Assembly (NCBI GenBank): GCA_018127085.1
Contig: CM030725.1
Location: 1 to 64,000 of the forward strand
Reading direction: 5' to 3'
Source: Pneumocystis sp. 'macacae'
Taxonomy: Eukaryota > Ascomycota > Pneumocystomycetes > Pneumocystales > Pneumocystaceae
Length of the DNA: 64,000 bases
Below the pieces are notes generated by a model. That model worked only from the letters and a program-made list of their open reading frames with translations. It made no database searches and was not told the origin of the DNA. Numbering within the stretch: the stretch's first letter is position 1; every line of letters starts with the position of its first letter. This document shows positions 10,101-21,098 of the stretch, one piece after another. Both the position numbers and the translations under genes were made by a program.

Positions 10101-10232
10101 GCATTTAGTATCATCATTATAATCTCCTTTCAAAATCAATGCAAAAATATGCTCCTCATCAATCTCATCATTCTGTGCTGCTTGTGCCCGCCTCTTAACC
10201 GCCCGCGCCACTGCCCATGCGGAATCCTGCAA
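7113..10232 (-). CDS. msg: Major surface glycoprotein (msg family I), second copy
   Basis: About 1039 codons with the same layout as the neighbouring copy: ARAVKRR at the start, repeated cysteine-rich Msg blocks, a Thr run with VTTTTTK, a Ser/Thr-rich tail THTSTSTSTSTITSTV and a GPI signal ending VISVMI. The last 70 or so residues are nearly identical to gene 1, while the central part differs at many positions. The frame opens at TTG, not ATG. That TTG lies inside a good splice acceptor (TTGTTTTGCAG, ending at 10227), so a 5' exon is possible. A candidate ATG with hydrophobic codons (MKISLFLG) lies at 10286-10309, but its donor GTTCCA is weak. It is therefore either a silent family I donor, which I prefer, or a gene with its own leader. 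GC-rich islands lie at 8450-8650 and 9240-9400. Confidence 0.88.
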   Translation of the reverse strand: MQDSAWAVARAVKRRAQAAQNDEIDEEHIFALILKGDYNDDTKCKKKLKEYCENLKGIDENFRIYSKLKETCKEDKKQEEKCTELKNKVKTKCTAFETELGKVEKDTSKLTHDDCKKNEQQCLFLEGACPKELTEKCNELRNKCYQKKRDGVAEEVLLRAVRGSIESDDDCKKKLKEVCLELSQESNELTKLCLDQETTCKKFVAGKQEKCTDLEKTVKEALTKKDGLRGKCLSLLEQCYFHRGDCQGDKSECNKTSSQNCKEYIPDCDKLAEECQKQNIAYIPPGPPFDPTRPAASLAEDIGLEELYRGAEEDGVVIGGQRVRDATALLALLIQDSTLSGDDQKKCEEVLKEKCKSTHEHETLENLCKGNAPSKDGEDKCKELKDDVKKICDNLKPTILKNNLFDKKNIHNGIIGWEQLPTFLSSEECAKLESYCFYFEKKCQDGEKACMNVRAACYKRGLDARANSMLQREMRGLLHGSNETWRKEFQKKLVEVCGELKGNKGTFPYDELFVLCVQPLKALRLLTHDHQMRTVFLREQLDKKRDFPGDKDCKELGRKCQELEQDSNEIRWPCYTLEQQCERLGTTELLKALLLSEQKDTLKDEENCNGYLKKKCSLWTRRGDGRFSLVCAFQSATCKLMVDDVQSRCKVFEKNIKASNISHEFDENNPRIGSLERFCPFWHSYCSKFGPNCPDLKKKDAFCIKLEGYCEPFYKRKALENALKVEFRGKLSDENKCIPALQSYCTILENVKNASISNLCKTNTKDNGRKDDNQVRKELCQKLVAEVKQQCAILPTELEQPAEDLEKDLEKFNELKKQAEKAIKDSNLVLSLAKTGGDNAENGGKKDAAVNRDKDTMKHVKIVRRGAKDVPVTELEARALDLAADVLARYVELRERCTRLNSDCGIKEDCKTIEGVCKEIDKTCGGLKPLDIRSQKIVTQNVTTTTTKTVGPGGETVEECKSVKTTDTWVTKTSTHTSTSTSTSTITSTVTLTSTRRCKPTKCTTGDEAGDVHPSRGLRMTGWSVVRGVLLGMVISVMI
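10187..10211 (-). promoter_or_regulatory. CRJE-like recombination junction element, msg gene 2
   Basis: This is the second copy of the ARAVKRR-coding junction segment, differing from the gene 1 copy by one base (GGTTAAG against GGTCAAG) over 25 nt. Similarity continues weakly on its 5' side: the codons before it read DSAWAV here and ARGV in gene 1. Confidence 0.8.
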
Positions 10233-10780
10233 AACAAGGTCTTAAAGTATGGTACACTTCTATTTCATTTTGCTTTCATTGGAACGCCAAGAAATAGTGA
10301 GATTTTCATATTCCTCAAAAAAACAAGTAATCCCATGCTATCCCAGCACTAATTACTACTCTTGTGCACCCTTTTAATCAATGGTGAGTAGAATTTGGAA
10401 ATATCCAACTGAAAAACCAAAATCTTCTGATTCGACAAGGTTGAACGTTAACTTTAAAATACAATTCTTAGTTTTATAAAATAATAATTATTCAAAGAAA
10501 CCACAACGTGATTCAAAAGAATAAACTTGAAACTGTGGGCTCACCAGTTAGGCACCAGGCAAGCTTGGGACTCTAAATGACTAGTATTTTATTCAATGTC
10601 CAGCATTTCATATCTATGTTGAAAGCATGTTCTAAATATTCATATTTTTATATTGCATATCTATATTCTCTCTAAGAATCATTTTTAAGTTATCTTCTAA
10701 TTCCCCAATTTTATAGCCCAATACAAATGCTCATTATTTTCTTTTAGTTTTTAACCCAATGCAAATGCCCATTATTCCCT
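10233..10780. other. Spacer between msg genes 2 and 3
   Basis: These 548 bp contain no complete gene. The first 80 bp, read on the minus strand, hold the possible leader exon of msg gene 2 (ATG at 10307-10309) and the acceptor next to its junction element. The rest is AT-rich and shows no similarity that I recognise to the other msg spacers; the G-rich repeats are absent. Confidence 0.45.
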
Positions 10781-13700
10781 TTAAATCACAATAAAAGCTC
10801 CCATTACCCATATAACAATATTCATTACTGTCAACCCTGATATCTTCGTCCCCGCGCTCGGCACTTCCGTATCTGCTCCACCTGTTTCTGGCTCTTTTGT
10901 TCGTGCATCTTCTGTCGTACATGGCACTGGCTTGCATTTCTGTGTAGATGTTGTCACTGAAGTATGTGTCTTTGTCTTTCTAGAGACCGATTTGCTTGTC
11001 ACCCAGGTCGTCTTTGAATCGATTGCCACGCAGACCCCATCTTTCATCGTTACAGTGGGCTTTGGCTTGTCATCCGTCATGGTCGTTGAGTCTGTAACCG
11101 TTACGGTCAAGACCGATGTTTCTGTCGGAGACACCACTTTAGGCAATACAAACGCCTCGCAGTGCTCACGTATTTCCTTGCATGGATCACCAAACTTAGG
11201 GCAATCATCCTCAAACGCACACTCTTCGATAAAATGGCCACAGATATCTTTGGCCTCCAAGTACAGCTCTAGAACCAGAGACATCAGATCAAATGTGAGT
11301 CCATGACGCACAGATGACTCTATATCCAGATCGTCTCGACGCACAAGTCTGATGTAAGCCGTGACATTGCCACGTGCGGCAAGGCGATGATTCTGCTCCC
11401 GACCTGCTGTCTGGGAAACTACTAATAACAAACCTGAATCGCTAGCGGCTTTTTCGGCCTGCTCTTTAGTTTCTTTAAATTCAGCTGCCCTATCTTTCAA
11501 ATTTTTAGCAACTTTATTCAGCTTAGTTGGCAAAGTATTGCACAATATTTCCATCCATTTAATGAACTTGACGCAAATTTTATCCCTTGTATCATTTTTG
11601 TTATATTCTTTACATGAATCTTCAAGCGTTTTATTTGATTTTGTTGAGTCTGTGCAGTACTCCTTTAACCGGATAGTGCATGCATCTTTACTTGCTAGAG
11701 AACCCCTTATATTGTACATGAGAGCTCTCAATAAGGGAAACTTGTTTCGAAATGTCTTGCAGTTCTCTTTGAGTTTCACGCAGAGCCCGTCTTCACCATT
11801 ATTTTGTTTCAGTTTATGAGGGCAATTCTTCATAAGCATGTCACAATATTTTTCCCATAAGAAACAGGTATCATCCTTTTCTCCATTTCTTGATTGCTCG
11901 ATAATATTTTGGGTTTCCATATTTTGCTTAAGTACAGTGCAATGATTTTGTACTTCCTGGATCATTATAGTACATGACTTATATTGTGCAACGCATACAA
12001 AACTGAATGGATTTGTTTTTCTTTTAAACCATTGAGAACATTTTACATTTAAATACATTGAACAGTTATTGATGTTTGCCAAAATATCCTCATTTTTGCT
12101 TAATAAAATATCTTTTAGTTTTTTTGTATTTCTTAAATGAATACAATGCTTTTTTAATGTACGGCATGGATTGTCAAGTTTATTAAAATATTTCGTTAGA
12201 ATATTGCATCTTTTTTCCAAAGTGATACAATCTTGTTCTTGTGGGTAATCTCTTTTTTCATTTAAAGCACGTTGTAAATATTGACTTTTTAGCTCGAAAC
12301 TGTTCGCAAGCATTGTGCATGCTTCTTTTGGGTTTATACATAATGAGAGCAGTTTGATGCTGTTGTTTTTAATAGTTAAACATTCCTCCTTTAGTCTGAC
12401 TTGACAGTTTTTAGACTTAGTTGAATTTAAACTATAAAGTAACTCTGGAAACTTCTCGTGAAACATTTCATAGGCATGTTTATAAAGCCCTGTTTTATAG
12501 CATGCTTGTCTTAAATTAGAACAAGCAGTTAGAAGATTTGCAACGAAATATTTTTCCATATAAAAACATTTCGATATTAGTTCTGTGCAGTCTTCAACTG
12601 TAAGAGTCTCTGGTAATTCGTACCATTCATAAAACCCGGATGTACTAGAATTATTTGTAGTTGAAACCCCAATTTTGTAGAGAGTTAATTTGAAAGATAC
12701 AGATTCTTGTGAATATCTGTTATAAAATTCTTTGCATATTTCATTATGATAGCTCGTATTATCACATAGATATTTTAAGTCTTCTCTCAGGTATTTAAAA
12801 GAATTGCAATTGTTTTTTAGGTTATATATACAGTCTGCATTTTTATTGGTGTTTGAATTTTTATTTATCAGTAGTAAAATATGATGAAGAGTTTTTTCGA
12901 GAGGCCTTCCAATTAAGATACCAATAGTTTCCATTTCTGTATAAAGTCTTTCTAGTCCTATCTTTTTATTCAGAGTAAAGTTTTGTTCCAGAATAAGAGA
13001 CGAGTAACCAGGAAAAGAATAATATATAACTTCATTTTTGCAATAATACCTGAGTTCTTCACATTTTAGTTCATTCTTACAATTCCGAGTATGGAAATAA
13101 CATTGTTCAAGTAGAAAGTGACATGTATCTTTTAATTCATTTTTGATTTCGAGAGCATTTTTTATATCTTCTTTAAGAATCTCACACCTATCCTCTATTT
13201 TTTGAGTAAGAAGGATGCATGTTGTTTTTGGCCAGAGACATTTTAGCATTAATTCGTCGCTTTCTTTGCTTAAACTTATGCAACTTTCTTTGAGTTTTGC
13301 AATACAAATTTCTTTGTTTTCTATATTCCCAGCAAGTGCCCTAAAAAGAAGTTCATCGGCTACATTATTACGCTTCTTTTCATAACATAATGATATTAGT
13401 TGATTACAATAATATAAAAATTCTGAGGTACAAAAACTTTGAAAAAGAATGCATGGAATAAGATATTCGTTGCAATTTCTTTCTTTCAATGGAGATTTTT
13501 CCAATTCTTTTGTGAAATCCTCAAGAGTATTTTTAAAATTATTGCATTTAGAGATAATTTTGTTTTTTAGATTATTGCAGTTTTGTTGTAATTTTGTTTT
13601 TTCGCATAACTCTTTGAGTATAGTGTATAAATTTCCTTCTAAGTTTGATTCTTTTAAATTTTTGCAATATTCTTCTAATTCTGTTTTACATTCAGTATTT

Positions 13701-13941
13701 GTTCTAGTTCTTTTCAAGATGAGAGCAAAAATTTCTTCTTCGCTGTATATAAAATTTATTAACACTATATTTTTCAATGATACTTAAGTATTTCAATACC
13801 TTGGTGAATTCAATGAAATAGATCTTTTATGATTAAATTCTAAAAAAATAAAAGTCAAAAGTTAAAAAGAAAGTATAGAATACTATTTTTGGAAAAAGTG
13901 TCTCTTATCCAAAATAATATTACAAACATCAAGATTTTCAT
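10781..13941 (-). CDS. msg: Divergent major surface glycoprotein with its own spliced leader (not family I)
   Basis: The long exon (10781-13742) encodes Msg-type cysteine blocks, then a Thr/Ser-rich stretch (STTMT, THTSVTTSTQ) and a GPI-type tail ending GAFIVI. Its 5' end has no ATG, but two short upstream exons restore one: exon 1 at 13884-13941, intron 13840-13883 (GTATTC...TTTTTTTAG), exon 2 at 13800-13839, intron 13743-13799 (GTATTG...TACAG). Phases match and the sum is 3060 nt, 1019 residues. The new N-terminus MKILMFVILFWIRDTFS looks like a signal peptide and is followed by HKRS, a possible kexin site. There is no junction element. In P. jirovecii, msg families other than I carry their own leaders and introns, which fits. 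It is more AT-rich than the other two copies. Confidence 0.85.
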
Positions 13942-13996
13942 TTATAATAACAATGATAATGAAGTTTTTTATATAAATATCTTTATAGTGAGAACA

Positions 13997-14004
13997 TCAC
14001 GTGA
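13997..14004. promoter_or_regulatory. TCACGTGA palindrome upstream of msg gene 3
   Basis: An E-box-type octamer lies about 56 bp upstream of the proposed ATG of msg gene 3, with a TATAAAG stretch between. The same octamer occurs in the spacer between msg genes 1 and 2. Binding by a bHLH factor is only a possibility. Confidence 0.3.
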
Positions 14005-17000
14005 AAAATGTTTTAAAAAGATAATATATAAATAATAAAAAAACAGAAAAATAATTTCTCATTTTTATAGTTATTATTTCTTTTAATGTTTTATAATAAG
14101 TTTGTAATCTTTTTATATGTTTATCTAAATTTCTATATAAAACCATCTTTGAAGTTTTAAATGGTATAATCTTATTGAAAATATATTTTGAAATTTTGTT
14201 CTTTAATATTAATTTATATTTATTTTCGTTAAAAGTTATATATATATATATATATATATAATAAATTATTTTATTTATGTGGGGTATGATTATATGGATA
14301 GTATTTTTTATATCACTTTATGTATTTTTTGTTATTCTTTAAAATCCATATATTTTATTTAATTGTATTATTTATAATGTTTTTCCGAAATTTTGGTAAT
14401 TTTTTCATTATGAATATTTTTATTTGTTGTATTTCTGTTATTTTATGTTATGAATTTTTTATCATATTACGTTTTTCATTATATTCTAGTAAAGATAATT
14501 TTCTTTATAATTTTTTTTGTTTTTTTATTCCATTTATGGATATAAAAACAGTATTATCAATTCCCTTCTTAAAACTTTTTTTGTTTTTGTTAAATTTTTT
14601 ATAATTCCTTAATTTTTATTAGTATATTTTGTACAATATTTTCTGCTAGTATTTGATTTAATTTAAATTTCGACTGTTCAGCTTTTGATTTATTGTAAAC
14701 CTAGGTACATTTATTCGTTTTTTAATTTCTTGTATTTTTTTCAGTATTAATCTTAATAAAATATAGGTTTTATTTTTTCTTTTCAAACATTGTATATGTC
14801 AAATTAGTTAATATTTTTAAAATATATATTTTAATGAAGTTTTGTATTTTTTTTATTTTAGACTTTTTAATATTTTTATTAGTATTAAAAAAAAATTATT
14901 TTTATAATGTTTATTTTTATGTTTTTTGCATAAGTTTAAATTTTAGTTGATTAATATTATTATTGTAGAAACTTCTAAATGCATTGTTACTTATTTGGCA
15001 GGATATTTGTTATGCATTGAGTTATAGATCATTTTTTTAATATTTTTTTAAATTTAATTGTAAGTTTATTTTTAAAAATTTTTTATTTAATAAGATTTGC
15101 AATTCTGTCTTTTATGATTTTTTTGTTATTTTTCAGAGAATTTTTATAGCCTAATATATTTTTTAAAATATATTTTTTAAATGCTATATAATAGTTTATT
15201 ATTTTTTAGTTTATTGAGTGTATTTTTGGTCTTTATGTTTTACCAATGCATTGAATTCAGACTTAATATTTTTAGTAACTGTTTAACTAGTATTTAATCA
15301 AATATACAGAAGAGAAAACTAGATGTTTTAATTTAATTGTTATATTATTTTTTACTTTTTTAGAATTGAAATTTTTCAAATTTTTTTTCTTAATAGTCTC
15401 TGAATTTTTTGAAAGGTTAAAATAAGTTTCGAGTATGACAATTATTTTTTTGAATTTTTAAGTTAATTACTTTTAGTTTTTTAATTTTTAAAAAAATCTT
15501 AGCTTTTATGTATATTATTTTTTAGGAATGTAGCATTTTTATTTATAATTAATTGAAAATATATTAGTTTTTATTGGATAAATAGTAAAAAATTATTGTT
15601 TTGCTTTTTGAATGTTTAGTAGTTTATTGGATTTCTCGAAAAATTTTAGTTATTTTAATTGAATAATATAAAATCCTGCGTATTTTGTTTTTTCATGTTT
15701 TATTTATCAGTAAATTGAGTTTTTTTATAATATGATAGTTTTATATTTATTTATAATATTTGAGCTCAATTTTATTATGTAATTTTAAATAAAAACAATA
15801 TAATTTTTTATTTGAACAATTTTTTTAAGTTTAACGATTTATCATATAATGTTATTAAAGTTATAAATAGTAATTTATTTTAAATTTTTGCTTTTATTTT
15901 TTTTATAATGTTTTTAAATTTAAAATATTTATCATTTTTATTTTGATTATTGTTGTATAGATTTTTTAAAATTTTATACTTTAAAAAATGAAAAGTCAAT
16001 AATTACTTCATATTCTTTTTTTCAATTTTGTTTTGCTTTTGTTGGTTATAGAACATAAAATAAATTTAAATTGAAGATAAATTTAAAGACAATTTTGGAG
16101 TAATTAAGGGCAAATCTATGATTTATAATAGAATCGTGAATAAAAATGAATTGATAGTAAACTTGTTTTTATTATTTTATTTTTTTTTTAATTTTTTGAA
16201 ACGTGTGTAAAAATAAATATTAATTATAGTTTCTTTGATGTTTTATATTTTTACCTTTTTTCTTTTATTTACTTTGATAAAATTTATTTAATTTTTATTA
16301 TACTTTCCATTATAACTTACCTTGGTCTATACTTTTTTATCGCCTGTTTATAGTTAAGATTATACTTGATATACGCTTTATTTGTATTTTTATTATACAA
16401 ATCGATAATTTTTCGTTAAGATATAATTTTTATTCCTAATTATTACTTTTTTTTAATAATATTATGATTTAAACAATAACAAATAATACTTTTATTTAGT
16501 ATTTTAAAAATGATTTTATAAAAATGCATTTTTAGTAGATAGTTTGTGTTTTTAGAATGTTATTTGTCGTAATTGTTATTTTTATGGAATCAAAATGTTG
16601 ATTTTAATATACCTAAAGTTTATTTTTTTATAGTTTTTTAAATTTAATGTATTTTTCTATTGTTTTTAGCATTTTTTTAAAAAAAAATAATATTTTTATT
16701 ATAATCAATAATATTTTCTAAGTTATTTTGTCATTTTTTTATAGTTTTATAGTTCTTTCAAGTTAATTTTAGTTGATTTTCTATTTTTTTTGAATATGAC
16801 TCTATTCATCACTAGATCTTCAGAAATTTTTATTCTATTAATTTTTCTCAACTCTTCTAATTCAATGAGTTGTTCTTGGACTCGTTTTACATCTTATTTT
16901 GTTGCTCATATGTCTAAGATTTAAGTTGAAAGAGTTTTTAGTATATACAAAAATTATTAATGTATTGTTTTTTAGAAAAGTTAGATAGTTTTAAACGTTT

Positions 17001-17583
17001 TTTAGTTTTTTTAATAAATTTAATTTTTAAGATTTTAGATTTAAAGTAGCTGAAATATATGTTTTTTGAGAAAAAAAATTCAACTCAGGAACAAAAGTGA
17101 ACAAAAAATACTTTCAAAATAAAGTATTTTGTTATTAAATTCTAAAAGTTAGTAATTATTCCAAAATTAAGAAATATATAATAGATAATAAGACTGAATT
17201 TTTCAAATGTTAAACTTTTTTTGTTCCTTATTATATTGATTTGTTTATTAATTAGTTTTGCAAATTTTAATTTTTATTTTAAACTAAGGAACTTAGATTT
17301 AAGATGAGGAAACCAATAGAGACTTATAATACTTAATACCCTAACCCTGTTTTGTAAAAAATCTTCCGTGTTGATGCAACCCTACCCTTTTGTAGCACCA
17401 CATGGTCTAGCAATTATCGTCGAATTAAGAATTATAATGTTTCAATATTCAAGAATTAAAAAGTCTTAACTCGAATAATATTTTTAAGCGATTTAGTTTT
17501 GTATAGGAGAAAAAGTATTGCTAGGGGTGTATTTTATAAAGTTTGGTTTCCTTTATTTTTAAGGCTATTTTTATCAAAAAATT
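14005..17583. other. AT-rich desert between msg cluster and core genes
   Basis: About 3.6 kb with T and G favoured over A and C on the plus strand and only short chance open frames. A TA dinucleotide run lies at about 14237-14261. A short island at about 16795-16900 is less AT-rich and reads on the minus strand as a coiled-coil-like peptide (KRVQEQLIELEELRKI), with no start or continuation found. The last 200 bp precede the ATPase gene and presumably hold its promoter. Confidence 0.6.
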
Positions 17584-20500
17584 ATGGGTTATAAGAAATC
17601 AAATAAATGTTTTGAGGTGTTTGAATATTCAAGGCCCCCATTTTTGCTTTCTCCTGAGGAACTTGAAAAAGAGCTGTGTACAAGCATGGAGAATGGGCTT
17701 CAAATAAAGGATGTAGAGGAGCGGCTTTTGAAATATGGAAATAATTCTATAGATAACAATGATGGTGTATCTATGATTGCAGTACTTGTGCGTCAAGCTG
17801 CTAATGCCATGACACTTGTAAGGATATAGGTTATTGTGTTTTTTGGTTATATTGGTGGTAGGTTCTTATTGCTGCAATGATTGTATCTTTGGGAATAAAA
17901 GATTGGATTGAAGGAGGTGTAATAACCGCTGTTATATTAAGTATGTATATATATGTTGTTTAAGATGTGTTTTTGATTATTGAAAGTTAATATTGTTGTG
18001 GGTTTTTTTCAAGAATATAATGCCGAAAAGACTGTAGATTCTCTGCGTTCTTTATCTTCTCCAACAGCTCATGTTATTCGCGAGGGTTCTAGTTTTTCAG
18101 TTCCTTCTTCACAAATTGTTCCTGGTGATGTTGTGGAATTAAAGACAGGAGATACTGTTCCAGCTGATATACGACTTTTTGAAGCCATGAATTTTGAAAC
18201 TGATGAATCTTTGTTTACTGGAGAATCTATGCCTGTGAGTAAATTTGTTAATGCGGATTTTGACGGTGAAGATATCCCTATTGGTGATCGTGTTACTATG
18301 GTATGGAGTGTTACTACTGTTACTAAGGGTCGTGCAAAAGGTATTGTTGTATTTACAGGAATGGCGACTGAAGTAGGTGCTATTGCTAAGTCTTTTAACA
18401 AAAACAAGAACAAGAAAAGGGTTGTAAAGAAAATTCAAGGGAAAGCTGCTCCTCATGCATATATTATTGTATGTGGTATGACTATTTTGGATAGTATTGG
18501 TCGCTTTTTGGGTGTTAATGTTGGTACTCCCTTGCAAAAGAAGCTGTCTGCACTTGCTATTGGTCTTTTTGGCATTGCTTTACTTTTTGCATTGATTGTA
18601 TTTGCGGCAAATCGTTTTGTAGCTAAAGACGAAGTAATTCTTTATGCGATTGCTACCGGTCTTTCTGTATGTTTATATGTTCCCAAGTGTATTGCAACTT
18701 AACGCTTTCAGATGATTCCGTCGAGCTTGGTTGTTGTTCTTACTATTACTATGGCTGTTGGTACAAAAAGAATGGTTAAGCGTCACGTGATTGTTCGTAA
18801 ACTCGATTCTTTAGAAGCTCTCGGTGCTATTACTGATATATGTTCTGATAAGACTGGAACTTTAACACAGGGTAGCTTTAGAATATTTATTGGCTAGTTT
18901 TTAAAATGTATTAGGTAAGATGGTTGTTCGTCAGATTTGGGTTTATGGACTTGGTATGTTTCTGGTGTCCGAAAGTAGTGAACCATTGAATCCTAGAATG
19001 GGTACTTTAGTTTTTACTAAAGCTAGTCCTTTTGACTACGCTAATGGTGATTTTGATGAGGTTGAGAAGATTGATTTAGAAAAATATAATGTAACTCAAG
19101 AGTTGGATGGATTTTTAAATATTGCATCATTAGCAAATTTATCAGTTGTTCATCAAGATAATGAAAAGAAATGGAAAGCAACTGGAGAGCCTACTGATAT
19201 TGCATTGCAAGTATTCGCATGTCGTTTTAATCGAGGAAGGAATAAATTATTAAAAGGAAGCGACTTTTTATGGACTCAATTAGCTGAGTTTCCTTTTGAT
19301 AGTGATATTAAAAGAATGTCCGTCGTTTTCCAGAAAAATACAGAAGAAAGACTAGTTATGGTATTTATGAAAGGTGCTATTGAAAGAGTTCTTTCTGTAT
19401 GTACTACTATAGGGATAGACGGAGAAAAATTAAATCAAGAAGATAAAGAAGAAGCACTTAGGAATGCTGATGTTTTTTCTAATCAAGGTTTGCGAGTTTT
19501 GGCATTAGCTCAAAAACAGTGGACTAAAGATGTTGATAATTGGGAAAAAGTTTCTCGAGATGATGTTGAGTCGAATTTAAGTTTAATTGGTTTTGTTGGT
19601 ATATATGATCCTCCTAGACCAGAATCATCTGCTTCTGTTAAAGGTATTGTTGGATTTTTTATTAGAATATATTAATTGTTATTTAGAATGTCATCAAGCT
19701 GGTATAAATGTACATATGCTTACAGGTGATCATTTGAGTACTGCTAAAGCTATAGCGATAGAAATTGGTATTCTTCCTCGAAATATGAGCAAGTTTTCGA
19801 ACTGTGAATCTTATATGATTATGACTGCTTCCCAATTTGATAAAATGAGTAATTCTGAGATTGATTCTCTACCTCATTTACCACTGGTTATTGCTAGATG
19901 TGCACCGCAAACTAAAGTTCGGATGATAGAAGCATTACATCGGCGGAAAGCATTTTGTGCTATGACAGGTGATGGAGTTAATGATTCTCCAAGTTTGAAG
20001 CGTGCAGATGTGGGCATTGCTATGGGCATGTCTGGATCAGATGTAACCAAGAATGCTAGTGATATTGTTCTTACTGATGATAATTTTGCGTCTATTATAA
20101 ATGCAATAGAAGAGGGTCGTAGAATGTTTGATAATATTAAAAAAGTTTGTTTTGGGATATTTTATTACGAGGTTGGATATTAATTAGTTGTAGTTTGTGC
20201 TTCATCTTTTAGCAGCAAATGTTGCTCAGGCTCTTTATTTATTAATTGGTCTTGTATTTCAAGATAAAAGTGGTTTTTCTGTATTTGCATTAACCCCTGT
20301 TGAAATTCTCTGGATTATTATGGTAACAAGTGCTTTTCCTGCTATGGGGCTTGGTATGGAAGTTGCAAGTTCGGATATTATGAAACGTCCGCCTCATAAT
20401 GTTTGTATTTTTTATTTTTATTAATTTGTAATGAAGAAATAGATTAAAGTCGGTGTATTTACCTGGGAAGTTGTTATTGACACTTTTGTATATGGTTTTA

Positions 20501-21098
20501 TTCAGGCAATAATTTGTTTAGCATCTGTAAGATTATAATAATTCTGTTTATTTAAATTTAATTATTTTAGTATGTTATTGTTGTCTGGGGATATGGAAAT
20601 GGCAATCTTGGTGTTTTTTGTAATGATTATTATAATCCATCATGTGAACAAGTATATAGAGGTAGATCTACTACATTTGTAGAGCTTACTTGGATGATAT
20701 TAATTCTTGCATGGGAAATGATTGATTTTCGACGTTCTATGTTTTTTTTTAATCCTGAATCGCCTCACAAATATACCCAGCTATATTATCATCTTAAGGA
20801 AAATAAACTTTTGTTATGGTCTGTGGTTCTGGGTTTTTTGAGTGTTTTTCCTGTTATTTATATTCCAGTGATCAATAAGGATGTTTTTAAGCATTCTCCT
20901 ATTACATGGGAGTGGATTCTTGCTTTTTCTGGCTTATTGCTTTTTATTGGAGGCTCAGAATTGTGGAAATGGATTAAAAGAATTTATTTTAGGTATTATG
21001 AGAAAAAGGTGTATAATTTTGTTTCTGATTTAGAAAAAAATTGTCCATTTGAGAAATATGCAACAATAGAAAAAAGCAATATTGATTTTGGTTCATAA
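17584..21098 (+). CDS. ENA1: ENA-type (type IID) cation-transporting P-type ATPase
   Basis: Nine exons join to 3159 nt, 1052 residues: 17584-17817, 17862-17940, 17987-18666, 18712-18871, 18915-19643, 19687-20144, 20194-20400, 20443-20526, 20571-21098. All introns are 42-49 nt and phases agree. The protein pumps Na+ or K+ out across the plasma membrane at the cost of ATP. Visible are the actuator TGES (about residue 184), the phosphorylation motif DKTGTLTQ with Asp near 376, KGAIERVL in the nucleotide domain, and MLTGDH and TGDGVND near 720. Hydrophobic segments lie before the P domain and at the C-terminus. NFETDESLFTGES and WIEGGV are typical of fungal ENA/Cta3 pumps rather than SERCA or Pma1. 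It is the first core gene next to the subtelomere. The type is clear; the exact cation is not. Confidence 0.92.

Noticed and set aside
14320..14604. 94-codon hydrophobic frame in the desert
   Set aside because: Phe/Ile/Leu content is what T-rich DNA gives by chance; no motif.
17339..17348. CCCTAACCCT, resembling telomere repeat
   Set aside because: Fewer than two units, isolated, and directly upstream of the ATPase gene; not a telomere or a convincing interstitial array.
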